A stretch of DNA of 51,401 nt. It comes from an uncultured bacterium (GTDB taxonomy: Bacteria; Verrucomicrobiota; Lentisphaeria; Victivallales; UBA1829). The stretch covers positions 1-51,401 of the forward strand of contig CASEYW010000085.1 in the NCBI GenBank assembly GCA_949292215.1. The letters are read 5' to 3'. Shown here one piece after another: positions 1-7,938 of this stretch (position 1 is its first letter; the number at the start of each line of letters is the position of its first letter). The translations under genes were made by a program, and so were the position numbers. Under the pieces are notes generated by a model. The model worked only from the letters and a program-made list of their open reading frames with translations. It was not told where the DNA came from and made no database searches.

Positions 1-256
1 GCTTTATAAATTTCAGATTTGCGGAGATTGCTTTCATGAGCTGTAAAAAAGATTTCGAGATCTTCCATCTGCTTCCATGAACTTCCGAGTGTTTTTTTCT
101 ATTTTGCCCCAGTGTAAAATTCTATTTGTTTTTTATAGAATGCCTGAACGAGATTTTCAATTAATTTAAAAAGTGATTTGAAAAACGTTTCCGACGAATT
201 ATAATAGCATTGGAAGAATAAATGAGAGACAACCGGATAACCGAAGGAGGTAAGCC
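1..256. other. Leading intergenic region
   Basis: I see no supportable gene in these 256 bases. The stretch is AT-rich towards its right end. A 7-bp inverted repeat, ATTCTAT/ATAGAAT, lies at 119-141 with a T-rich loop. It could be a weak terminator for a gene left of the window or part of the leader of the next gene. A promoter for the gene at 257 is listed separately. Confidence 0.4.
178..205 (+). promoter_or_regulatory. Sigma70-type promoter for the cytidylate-kinase-like gene
   Basis: TTGAAA (178-183) and TATAAT (200-205) are separated by 16 bp, about 50 bp upstream of the ATG at 257. The match to the housekeeping consensus is good, but assignment is by sequence only. Confidence 0.55.
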
Positions 257-1072
257 ATGCGAATTGTAACTATTGCACGAGAAATGGGAGCGATTGATGC
301 CGCTCAGGAATCTGCACTGTGTCGGGCGGTCGGCCTGCGGGCCGTGCATCGGGACACGCTGGAGGAACGATTCCGGATTCTGGGAACCGATCCGGAACAT
401 ATAGAGCGCTTTGACGAGCGGAAACCACGCCTGATGGATTCCTTCCTGGGACGTCCTAATATCTATTGGGAAACCCTGCAGACCGCAATTCTGCAGGAGG
501 CTGTTCAGGGCGATGTGGCGATTGTCGGGCGAGGTGCCAATTTTCTCCTGGGAGAGATTGTGGATTGTTTCCGTCTGCGGTTTATTGCTCCGCCGGAGAT
601 CCGTGCGGAACGGGTTGCCCGCCAGTTGAATTGCACTGCTGCACAGGCGATGGACTGCATTCGGAAAAGTGATCGGGAACGAATCGGTTTCTGCTATTAC
701 TTCTATGGAAAAAAATGGCAGGATGCCAACGCCTATGATCTGACCATCAACACGGAAAAAATCACAGTTTCCGCTCTGGAGGAGATTATTCCGAAGTTCA
801 TCGCCCTGAAAGATATTTCGCAGCAGGAGGAGGCGAAGCTCCGGGACAGCGTTCTTCAGCAGTATATCCGATACACCCTGCTTGTGACGGAAAAAATGGA
901 ATTCCCCTTCCTCGATGTGAAGAGTGAAGACGGAAATGTTACCGTTCACGGTGCGGTTCTCTCTCAGGAGGCGCATGACAAAATCGAAGCGATTGTCAAA
1001 AAAATAGATGGCGTTCGCTCCTTCAAGAACCAGCTCCGCCTGATGCAGAACAACATCCCGCTGGAAATCTGA
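257..1072 (+). CDS. Cytidylate-kinase-like protein with C-terminal BON-like domain
   Basis: This 271-residue protein starts at an ATG preceded by GAAGGAGG. Residues 1 to about 190 resemble the cytidylate-kinase-like family: an MRIVTIARE opening strand, a VAIVGRGANFLL strand and an arginine-rich region (IRAERVARQ, IRKSDRERIGF) typical of nucleoside monophosphate kinase lids. The glycine-rich P-loop usually found just after the IxRE strand is not visible; the sequence there is MGAIDAAQES. Phosphate transfer is therefore doubtful. Residues about 215-262 fit a BON domain (DVKSEDGNVTVHGAVLSQEA, then a helix and DGVRSFKNQL), a module thought to bind membranes or ligands. The gene stands alone between its own promoter and a terminator. 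It may be a sensor or regulatory relative rather than a working CMP kinase. Confidence 0.75.
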   Translation: MRIVTIAREMGAIDAAQESALCRAVGLRAVHRDTLEERFRILGTDPEHIERFDERKPRLMDSFLGRPNIYWETLQTAILQEAVQGDVAIVGRGANFLLGEIVDCFRLRFIAPPEIRAERVARQLNCTAAQAMDCIRKSDRERIGFCYYFYGKKWQDANAYDLTINTEKITVSALEEIIPKFIALKDISQQEEAKLRDSVLQQYIRYTLLVTEKMEFPFLDVKSEDGNVTVHGAVLSQEAHDKIEAIVKKIDGVRSFKNQLRLMQNNIPLEI

Positions 1073-1119
1073 TGCTCCTAGTCGCTTCCAACATTGTGAT
1101 TTCTGACGGAAAAATGGAA

Positions 1120-1148
1120 CAGGCGGGAATTTTCCCGCCTGTTTTTTT
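1120..1148 (+). terminator. Rho-independent terminator
   Basis: AGGCGGGAA and TTCCCGCCT form a perfect GC-rich stem at 1121-1140, followed by seven T residues. It sits about 50 nt after the stop of the cytidylate-kinase-like gene and insulates it from the xylose operon. Confidence 0.9.
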
Positions 1149-1202
1149 CTGTCCCCGGGGTAATCCGGAATTTCTCTTTGTTTTCATGGGAATTTTTTTT
1201 TC

Positions 1203-1266
1203 ATGAAAATTATTAAGAAAATTTTCATAACAGGGCTTGATTTTTTTCGGAATCGCGCAACATTAT
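1203..1266 (+). promoter_or_regulatory. Inverted-repeat operator candidate and promoter of the xylose operon
   Basis: ATGAAAATT (1203-1211) and AATTTTCAT (1220-1228) form a perfect 9-bp inverted repeat with an 8-nt spacer. The left arm overlaps the 12-bp palindrome TTTTCATGAAAA (1198-1209). About 9 bp downstream lie TTGATT (1237-1242) and CATTAT (1261-1266), spaced 18 bp, a plausible promoter for the gene starting at 1324. The repeat is directly visible; a regulatory role is inferred. Confidence 0.5.
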
Positions 1267-1323
1267 CCTTTGATGAAGAAAAAACGGAGAGAAAAAATCC
1301 TATCAGCAAGGGAGGAACAAAGC

Positions 1324-3276
1324 ATGTTGAAAGTCGATGTTGCCTATCAGGTTCGGAATGGCGGCTGGCAATCTGTCGGGGTCCTTGAGCAGGGGAACCG
1401 GTTGTGTTTTCACAATTCAGATCTGGAGCTTTCTGCATCATGTGTGCCGGAAAGCGAAAATGTTGCGGCTTATGATTTGGAATTCCGGAGTGTTTATCCG
1501 ACGCGGATTCGTTTGCTGGCGGAACTGGAAGGCGGGAATCCCTGGCATTTGATTCCGTGCTGCATCCACGGGGACAACAATCTGCATCATGCCCGTCCGG
1601 ACCAGTATCCGAATCTGACAAGGGAGCATTCGGAAGCGGAATACTCTTCGCCGCTCTGGGAATTCCGGGCGGATCGTGCGAGCCATCCGGTCTCAATTCT
1701 GACGACTGATTCTGCCGTGGGCGGAGTTTCGATTGATCCGTATTCGCATGATCTGGACGGTCAGCTCATCCGCAACGGAGTTTTCGCGGAACTTCCGAAT
1801 CGATTCGGCGTTACGTTCGGTTATGCGAATCTGCCGTTTACTTTTGTCAACAAACGTTGCGATTACTGCGACGGTATTTCCAAATCCACTTCGAATCCTC
1901 TATGTGGCGGGCGGGTTGCGGGAAAGCTCTTTTTTTATCCGGACGGCGGACGCGGAACCGTAAAAAAGATCATTGAAAATCTCTATCATGCGAGCCGGGA
2001 ATGTCCACATTTCAAACGATCTTTCCGGGAAGCTGCGCAGGCGGTTCTTGATTCCTTTGTCCGATTCAATTATTCCGTGGAATTCGGGCATTACACCAAT
2101 CAGGAGGCTCATCCGCCTGCGCAGCCGGAACTCAAACCGTGGCGTCCACTGATTGAAATCGGCTGGACCGGCGGTTCAATTCTGGCGTATCCCTTTATCG
2201 CGGCTGAAACGCTGCTCGGGCTTCCCGGAGATTATTTCAGAGAGCGCAAAAGCGGACGTGATCTCTTCGATGAAATTGTTGCAGGCTACAATCCCGCCGG
2301 CGGTCTCTTTTTTGATCTTGTGCGGGAGCGCGAGGGAAGCCGTGTCAACGGCTGGTGGGATTTCCTGAAAATCACCCATGACTGCCACAGCGCCTATACC
2401 AACGGTCATGCCCTGTATTATCTTTTTATGAGCATGAAGCTTCTTCGCGAACGCGGGGAAGCCGTTCCGGAACTCTGGCAGAAGCGGGCATCGGAGGTCG
2501 CGGAGACTCTGCTGGCGCTTCAGCGTGAGGATGGCTGCTGCGGGTATGCCTTCCGGACCGATCGCCGTGAGGTCGCCGATTATGACGGGTTTGCCGGCTG
2601 CTGGCTTGCCGCGGCTCTCGCTGCCGGCTTCGCGTTCAGCGGAGACCGGCGTTATCTGGAGTCTGCCGGCCGTGCTGCCGCGTATTATTTTGAAAGCGTC
2701 CGGAATCTGAATGTCTGCGGAACGCCGATGGATACCTGGAAAGCGCCCGATCAGGAGGGTAATCTGGCATTCATGAAGCTTGTGCGGATTCTGCACGAAA
2801 CAACCGGCCGCGATGAATATCTTGCCATGCTGGAAGAATCCGCGCATTACGAATTCCTCTGGCGTTACGGGTTCCGTGCAATTCCGGAGATCATGCCGCT
2901 GAAAGGTTCTTCCTGGAATTCCTGCGGAGGTTCTGTTACGAGCGTATCCAATCCGCATATCCATCCGATGGGGGTTCTGGTTACGGCGGAACTCTATTAT
3001 CTTGCGGAGAAGACCGGTAACGAACTGTACCGAATGCGTGCGGAGGACGGCATGGCCTGGATTATGAATTCTCTGGAACTTTATCCGGAAGTGACCGGAT
3101 ACGGCGCCTACGGAATCACCACGGAACGCTACTGTCCGAGTGACGGATTGACCGATTTCCGCTATTCCGACGGCCGTCCCTCATCCCTGTGGTTTTCCTA
3201 CAACGGCTGGGCGGCAGCAAATGTCCTTGAGGCATTGCTTTATATGACTGAACATCATCCTGAATTTCAATCCTGA
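1324..3276 (+). CDS. Putative toroid-type glycoside hydrolase, family not recognised
   Basis: The frame extends upstream to 1237, but the ATG at 1324 has a good ribosome site (GGGAGG at 1310-1315), giving 650 residues. There is no signal peptide, so it is probably cytoplasmic. The first 230 residues look beta-rich. The rest contains repeated helical hairpins with many Trp, Gly and Tyr residues (GWTGGSILAYPFIAAETLLG, NGWWDFLKITHDCHSAYTNG, DGFAGCWLAAALAAG, WFSYNGWAAANVLEAL), the pattern of an (alpha/alpha)6 barrel as in six-hairpin glycosidases. I cannot assign a family. It is followed after 19 nt by the xylose-isomerase homologue and then xylulokinase, so hydrolysis of a xyloside or xylose-containing oligosaccharide inside the cell is a reasonable guess. 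Confidence 0.6.
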   Translation: MLKVDVAYQVRNGGWQSVGVLEQGNRLCFHNSDLELSASCVPESENVAAYDLEFRSVYPTRIRLLAELEGGNPWHLIPCCIHGDNNLHHARPDQYPNLTREHSEAEYSSPLWEFRADRASHPVSILTTDSAVGGVSIDPYSHDLDGQLIRNGVFAELPNRFGVTFGYANLPFTFVNKRCDYCDGISKSTSNPLCGGRVAGKLFFYPDGGRGTVKKIIENLYHASRECPHFKRSFREAAQAVLDSFVRFNYSVEFGHYTNQEAHPPAQPELKPWRPLIEIGWTGGSILAYPFIAAETLLGLPGDYFRERKSGRDLFDEIVAGYNPAGGLFFDLVREREGSRVNGWWDFLKITHDCHSAYTNGHALYYLFMSMKLLRERGEAVPELWQKRASEVAETLLALQREDGCCGYAFRTDRREVADYDGFAGCWLAAALAAGFAFSGDRRYLESAGRAAAYYFESVRNLNVCGTPMDTWKAPDQEGNLAFMKLVRILHETTGRDEYLAMLEESAHYEFLWRYGFRAIPEIMPLKGSSWNSCGGSVTSVSNPHIHPMGVLVTAELYYLAEKTGNELYRMRAEDGMAWIMNSLELYPEVTGYGAYGITTERYCPSDGLTDFRYSDGRPSSLWFSYNGWAAANVLEALLYMTEHHPEFQS

Positions 3277-3295
3277 AAAAAGAAAGGAAAAAGCG

Positions 3296-4396
3296 ATGAA
3301 CTACGATAAATTCTGCGTGACACAGCGTTCCATGCCCTTCTGGTGCGTGGGAAATCCTCTGAGCGATCCGTTCGGAGGCCCGGTCCTTGAGAAACTTGAT
3401 TCTCTGGAGGTGGCGAAACTCATCGCCGGAGCAGCACGGGAAGGGCTGATTGAGGCAACCAGCTATCACGACGATGATCTCGTCCCCTGGAATCCGGATT
3501 CCCCGGAAGATGATCTGGACCCTTCCAGCGAAACAAGCCGGAAGCTCCGAGCCATCAAACAGATTCTTGACGATGCCGGACTGGAAGTCAACTCCTCCAT
3601 CTGCTCTCTTCACGGGAATCGTCTCTTCCGTGATGGCGGCCTCTGCAATCCCGATCCGGAAATCCGGCGTCTGGCGCGTCTCAAAGTGGAACGAACCCTT
3701 CGCATCGGGCGTTTTTTCGGTGCCAAATATTATGTCTACTGGGTCGCCCGCGACGGTTTTGAAGTGCCTGTCCGGACTGATTGGGCGCATGTCTATGACT
3801 GGCTCGCAGACGGACTCAACCATGTAACGGATTATATCCGCGAACAGAAAATGACGAACTACATCGGTGCTACGGTCGAACCGAAACCCAACGAACCCCG
3901 CGGGCAGATGTTCCTCCCGACCAGCGGTCATGCAGTCGGATTCATCAATGGAAAGCTCCGGGAAAAAGAGTTCTGGGGCGTGAATCCGGAACTCCTTCAG
4001 CATGAAAGCATGTGTCTGCTGAATGCTGTGATGACCGTCAGCTACCTTTGCAGCATGAAGAAACTCAAATTTCTCCATTTCGGCTCGCAGATCAAAGCGC
4101 AGTTCGACAATGATTTTCCCCCGCTGATCGGTCCGGAAGGTCTGAAGGAAACCGTATTCATGTTCAAGGCTCTGAATGACATCGGCTGGAAAGGCGTGGT
4201 GGAATACGACTGCCACATGCTCCGTGCCGAAGGCGATCCCGGCGATCCTCTGGAATGCCGCCGCCGTTTCATCCGCGACTGCACCGAAGCGCTTGACATT
4301 GCGCTTGCGCTTGCCGCAAGGATTCAGACTCCCGAACCCGGCATTGGGCACTCTGCGGCGGATCTCGCCTCCATCCGTCAGATGTGCGGCTTGTGA
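3296..4396 (+). CDS. xylA: Xylose isomerase family protein (actinobacterial type) with an altered metal ligand
   Basis: This 366-residue TIM-barrel protein lines up along its length with short (about 390-residue) xylose isomerases. Conserved landmarks are the catalytic His in SYHDDD (H58), EPKPNEPRG carrying E195 and K197, NPE (E232), H236, the FDND pair (D271, D273) and D305. The position matching Asp245 of the Streptomyces enzyme, a metal ligand normally inside HIDLNGQ, is His (H261, in FLHFGSQ), and one residue is inserted between E232 and H236. The enzyme may bind its metals differently or act on another aldose. AAAGGA at 3283-3288 supports the start. It lies in an operon with xylulokinase 15 nt downstream, which supports interconversion of xylose and xylulose as the role. 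Confidence 0.8.
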   Translation: MNYDKFCVTQRSMPFWCVGNPLSDPFGGPVLEKLDSLEVAKLIAGAAREGLIEATSYHDDDLVPWNPDSPEDDLDPSSETSRKLRAIKQILDDAGLEVNSSICSLHGNRLFRDGGLCNPDPEIRRLARLKVERTLRIGRFFGAKYYVYWVARDGFEVPVRTDWAHVYDWLADGLNHVTDYIREQKMTNYIGATVEPKPNEPRGQMFLPTSGHAVGFINGKLREKEFWGVNPELLQHESMCLLNAVMTVSYLCSMKKLKFLHFGSQIKAQFDNDFPPLIGPEGLKETVFMFKALNDIGWKGVVEYDCHMLRAEGDPGDPLECRRRFIRDCTEALDIALALAARIQTPEPGIGHSAADLASIRQMCGL

Positions 4397-4411
4397 TTTT
4401 GAGGTGATGTC

Positions 4412-5941
4412 ATGAGTCTGTTTCTCGGAATCGACGCCAGCACACAGAGCGTCAAATGTATTGTCATTGACTGTGATTCGGGGCGGATTGCCGCGGAGAG
4501 TTCGGTGAATTTCGGACGCGATCTTCCGCAATACGCTTCCCCGAACGGTTTCCTGCGGAATGAAAATCCGCTGATCCGTCATGCTGATCCTTTGATGTGG
4601 CTGGATGCACTGGAACTTGCATTCCGCCGTCTGGCTGATTCCGGGATTCGCCTTTCTGCTGTCCGCGGGGTTTCCGGTTCCGGACAGCAGCATGGGACGG
4701 TTTATCTTTCGGAGAAAATTTCTTCTTTGCAGTCGGATGATTCTCTTGCGGATCAGATTCGTCCGAATCTTTCCCGTTCCAGTGCACCGATCTGGATGGA
4801 CCGTTCCACATCTGCCGAATGCCGGGAACTGGATGCGCATTTTGGAGAGCGCCTCAGGAGCGATACCGGCAGTCCGGCGGTTGAACGGTTTTCCGGTCCG
4901 CAGATCCGCAGATTTTCCCGGGAAGAGCCGGAAGCGTACCGAAGGACGGGACGGATTCATCTGGTCAGTTCTTTTCTCTGTTCCGTCCTCTGCGGGTCGG
5001 ATGCTCCCATAGACTTCGGCGACGGCGCTGGAATGAATCTCCTGAACTTGAATACTCTGCACTGGGATGCGGAAATTGCGGAGTTCACCGCTCCCGGCCT
5101 GGAGAAGAAACTGCCTCCGGTTCTGCCGTCCGCCACGGTTGCAGGTGGATTGGATCCGTATTTTGCAAAATACGGATTCGTTCCCGGCATCCCGGTTGTT
5201 GTGTGGTCGGGGGACAATCCGAACAGTCTGGTCGGAGTCGGAGCGGCGGAACCCGGCTGCATCGGAATCAGCCTCGGCACCAGTGATACGCTCTTTGCGC
5301 CAATGCGGAATTTCAAAACCGATCCAGATGGATGCGGACATGTCTTCGGCAATCCTGCTGGTGGTTTTATGAGCCTGATCTGTTTCTCAAACGGTTCTCT
5401 GGCACGGGAGAAGATCAAAGAGACTTTGGGTGTTTCCTGGGAGTTTTTCGATCGCGATGCCTGCGCGCAGACCAGGCCCGGGAACGGCGGACGGCTGATT
5501 CTGCCGTATTTCGAACCAGAAAGTACCCCGCTGGTCCTTTCTCCGCGTGTCCGGAGAAATTACAGGGAGGCGTCCCCGGCGGAGGAGGTGCGTGCTCTTC
5601 TCGAATCTCAGGCGTTGTCTCTGAGACTCCATTCGGAATGGCTCGGGGAGAGTGTCCGCAGAATCCGGCTGACCGGTGGAGCATCGGCATCGGAAGGATT
5701 CCGACAGATTCTTGCCGATGTCTTTCAGGCGGATGTTGAAACCATTTCTGTTACCAACTCCGCCGGACTCGGCGCCGCCATGCGTGCGGCAAACGCTGTG
5801 GAGGGAATTCCCTTCGAGAAACTGTCTTCGCAATTCTGCCGCCCGGAGAAAATTGTCTCTCCGGATTCCGGACTCCGCTGCCTGTACGACGATCTGCTGG
5901 AACGCTTCCGCGAGTTTGAAAAACATTTTCTGTTTTCCTGA
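4412..5941 (+). CDS. xylB: Xylulokinase (FGGY family)
   Basis: This 509-residue sugar kinase opens with GIDASTQSVKCIVID, the FGGY phosphate-binding strand-turn. GVSGSGQQHGTVYL near residue 90 is typical of the xylulokinase subgroup. The actin-fold C-terminal half carries GISLGTSDTLFAP and the adenosine-site sequence RLTGGASASEGFRQILADVF, followed by NSAGLGAAMRAA. It should phosphorylate D-xylulose to xylulose 5-phosphate for the pentose phosphate pathway. The start is set by GAGGTGA at 4401-4407. It directly follows the isomerase homologue. No classical terminator follows; only the AT-rich inverted repeat at 5990-6013 lies between it and the next promoter. Confidence 0.88.
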   Translation: MSLFLGIDASTQSVKCIVIDCDSGRIAAESSVNFGRDLPQYASPNGFLRNENPLIRHADPLMWLDALELAFRRLADSGIRLSAVRGVSGSGQQHGTVYLSEKISSLQSDDSLADQIRPNLSRSSAPIWMDRSTSAECRELDAHFGERLRSDTGSPAVERFSGPQIRRFSREEPEAYRRTGRIHLVSSFLCSVLCGSDAPIDFGDGAGMNLLNLNTLHWDAEIAEFTAPGLEKKLPPVLPSATVAGGLDPYFAKYGFVPGIPVVVWSGDNPNSLVGVGAAEPGCIGISLGTSDTLFAPMRNFKTDPDGCGHVFGNPAGGFMSLICFSNGSLAREKIKETLGVSWEFFDRDACAQTRPGNGGRLILPYFEPESTPLVLSPRVRRNYREASPAEEVRALLESQALSLRLHSEWLGESVRRIRLTGGASASEGFRQILADVFQADVETISVTNSAGLGAAMRAANAVEGIPFEKLSSQFCRPEKIVSPDSGLRCLYDDLLERFREFEKHFLFS

Positions 5942-5989
5942 CGGTCTTTTCGTAAGAAATGGATAAAGTTGAGGTTTGCGGCATTTTCT

Positions 5990-6013
5990 TGAAAAATATT
6001 TAATTATTTTTCA
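5990..6013. promoter_or_regulatory. AT-rich inverted repeat upstream of the lacI-type promoter
   Basis: TGAAAAATA (5990-5998) and TATTTTTCA (6005-6013) form a perfect 9-bp inverted repeat with a 6-nt loop, ending 10 bp before the -35 box at 6024. It may be a regulator binding site or a weak hairpin ending the xylose operon. The other lacI-type gene in this window has an inverted repeat in the same position relative to its -35 box. Confidence 0.45.
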
Positions 6014-6023
6014 GAAAAACATC

Positions 6024-6056
6024 TTGACTTTTCAGGCGTTTTATATTATAATATAA
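6024..6056 (+). promoter_or_regulatory. Strong sigma70-type promoter with palindromic -10 region
   Basis: TTGACT (6024-6029) and TATAAT (6047-6052) are spaced exactly 17 bp. The -10 box lies inside a perfect 16-bp palindrome, TTATATTATAATATAA (6041-6056). The promoter probably drives the LacI regulator and the genes after it. A repressor bound to the palindrome would block it, but that is inference. Confidence 0.75.
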
Positions 6057-6078
6057 AAAAGAAAACGGGGTTTCAAAG

Positions 6079-7101
6079 ATGTCGATTTCAGATATAGCCA
6101 AAGATGCCAATGTCAGTGTGAGTACGGTTTCACGTTATTTCAATCGTCCGGAGCTGCTGTCTCCAGAGATTGCGGCGAAGATTGAGGACATTGTGTCGAA
6201 GCGGAACTATCGTCCGCGGATTGTCCGTCCGGGCCCGAAAGCAAACGGCAGAATCGGCATCAGAAACGGAGTGATTGCGCTGGTTTCGCTGACGGATTAT
6301 TCTCCGGCGGACATGTGGCGGATGCCGATTCTTCCGCTTTTGATCGGAAGTGTTCAGGCAACGCTGCTCCGCAAGCAGCTTTCGCTGTTTCTCGGCCATC
6401 TGGATTCGAACGGCAGACTTCCGGACTGCGTCTCTCCGCGTCGCTGCGACGGCGTGATTTTCTTCTCGAAGCCGCGCGATCCGGAGGTTCTTGCACGTTT
6501 CAGAAAGTGCATTCCTGATTTGCCCGCGGTGTGGTGTTTCCGTGAACATGCGGATGACGAAGGGAGATTCGATCATATTTTTTATGACAATAGCTCAGTC
6601 GGGGAAATTGCGGCGGAATATCTGGCATCGCGAGGGCACCGGAAAGTGGCGTTGTTCAATCTGAATCCCTCCCATACGGCTTATCCGGAGAGAGAGAGTT
6701 CCTTTCTCCGCCGAGCCGGAGAACTTGGAATGGAATGCAGGAGTTTCGCTGCTGCGGAGGATCTCGGATTCAACCGGAAAACATACAGGACTCTTGCCAG
6801 GAAGTTCATCCGGGAGGGCAGGGGGATCAGCGGTGCGTTTTTCTATGCGGATCAGGAAATGCTTGGAATCTACACCGAGTTGCTGGCAGCTGGATACAAC
6901 GCCAAAAAACTGGATATGATCGGATGCAATGGCGATGAGACCATATTGCAATACATTGATCCGCGTCCAGCATCAATCGACATCAAAGTCATCCAGATCG
7001 GGCAAATGGCTGTGGATCAGCTGATGCGCCGCATCAATGGCGATATTGTCGGAGCCGCCAGCGAAATTTTTGTCAAGCCGGAATTGATCAAAGGTGAATG
7101 A
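6079..7101 (+). CDS. LacI-family transcriptional regulator
   Basis: This 340-residue protein has an N-terminal LacI helix-turn-helix (residues 1-50: SISDIAKDANVSVSTVSRYFN, then a hinge-like NYRPRIVRP). A periplasmic-binding-protein-like effector domain follows, with GEIAAEYLASRGHRKVALFN near its middle and the closing pattern GCNGDETILQYIDPRPASIDI...GQMAVDQLMRRI. It should bind an operator and release it on binding a sugar. It is the first gene of a run that continues with a pseudopilin, transporter and secreted glycan enzymes, so it is probably the local regulator, and autoregulation is likely given the palindromic -10 region. The ribosome site (AACGGGG, 6064-6070) is weak. Confidence 0.9.
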   Translation: MSISDIAKDANVSVSTVSRYFNRPELLSPEIAAKIEDIVSKRNYRPRIVRPGPKANGRIGIRNGVIALVSLTDYSPADMWRMPILPLLIGSVQATLLRKQLSLFLGHLDSNGRLPDCVSPRRCDGVIFFSKPRDPEVLARFRKCIPDLPAVWCFREHADDEGRFDHIFYDNSSVGEIAAEYLASRGHRKVALFNLNPSHTAYPERESSFLRRAGELGMECRSFAAAEDLGFNRKTYRTLARKFIREGRGISGAFFYADQEMLGIYTELLAAGYNAKKLDMIGCNGDETILQYIDPRPASIDIKVIQIGQMAVDQLMRRINGDIVGAASEIFVKPELIKGE

Positions 7102-7137
7102 ATGTCATACAAAATAAAAAACAAAAAGGAAACGATC

Positions 7138-7917
7138 ATGAGCAGAGAGAAGGAGAAGAGAAACATTCCTGCGGGAAAGAAATTTACATTGATTGAGTTG
7201 CTGGTTGTAATCGCAATCATTGCAATTCTTGCCGCGATGATGCTTCCCGCGCTGAACAAGGCCAGGCAGACGGCAAACAAGATAAGCTGTATGAACAACC
7301 TCAAATCCATCGGGACTTACGCCAACATGTACGGTGCGGATTTTGATGACCATCTCCTGCCATGGGTTCCCAATCCCGAACAGCGGAATCCCTGGAGCAC
7401 CATCATTTTTCAGCTATACATGGGAGGGAAGAGCCCGTATGATACCCGGGGCGTGAAGGGGGCGATGATCTTTCATTGTCCGTCGGATCCCTTGCAGATG
7501 ACGAAGACGGATGGGATCTATGCACGTTCCTATTCCTACAATACTACGACGAAATATACCTCGCCTTACGGATATCTTTCCGACTGGACCAGTTCCGCTG
7601 TCTATATCAACAAGTTTGCCGCGATCAAGGCAGGCTCCCGGGTGATCCTGATTGCGGAACATCCGAATCAGACGCCGAACTACTCCTTTCTGGATCAGTA
7701 CGCCTTTTCGAGTGTATCCAGTCCTTCGAATCAGCAGGAGAATGTTCCAGGCGGCTCGGGAGATAAAGCGGTGTTCAGTACGGCGACTACACATGATACT
7801 TACTGGAACTATCTGTTTGTCGATGGCCATGCTGCGGCATACCGTCCTCTTGAGACGATCGGAATCGGAACAACCGAGACCCCCAGAGGCTTCTGGACGG
7901 TCATGGACGGCGATTGA
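7138..7917 (+). CDS. Prepilin-type pseudopilin with H-X9-DG motif
   Basis: An in-frame ATG at 7102 abuts the regulator stop, but the ATG at 7138 follows AAGGA (7126-7130) and gives 259 residues. The N-terminus has a short basic leader and the type IV pilin/pseudopilin helix ([20 protein letters not shown], then [13 protein letters not shown]). The residue before FTLIE is Lys, not the Gly normally needed by prepilin peptidase. Near the C-terminus [12 protein letters not shown] matches the H-X9-DG motif of proteins associated with prepilin-type processing that are amplified in planctomycetes and Lentisphaerota. The body has aromatic-rich sequence with CPSDP. It probably sits in the inner membrane facing out. 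Its function is unknown; its place directly after a LacI regulator and before a transporter and glycan enzymes suggests a role specific to this glycan locus. Confidence 0.85.
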   Translation: MSREKEKRNIPAGKKFTLIELLVVIAIIAILAAMMLPALNKARQTANKISCMNNLKSIGTYANMYGADFDDHLLPWVPNPEQRNPWSTIIFQLYMGGKSPYDTRGVKGAMIFHCPSDPLQMTKTDGIYARSYSYNTTTKYTSPYGYLSDWTSSAVYINKFAAIKAGSRVILIAEHPNQTPNYSFLDQYAFSSVSSPSNQQENVPGGSGDKAVFSTATTHDTYWNYLFVDGHAAAYRPLETIGIGTTETPRGFWTVMDGD

Positions 7918-7938
7918 GCCGGAAAGGAGCAAGGAACA

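Noticed and set aside
161..976. Open frame of 271 codons on the minus strand opposite the first gene
   Set aside because: The plus-strand gene has a ribosome site, promoter, terminator and family motifs; the opposite frame has none.
1237..1323. Upstream extension of the gene at 1324
   Set aside because: The extra 29 codons are Lys/Arg-rich, overlap the promoter region and have no ribosome site, while ATG 1324 has a good one.
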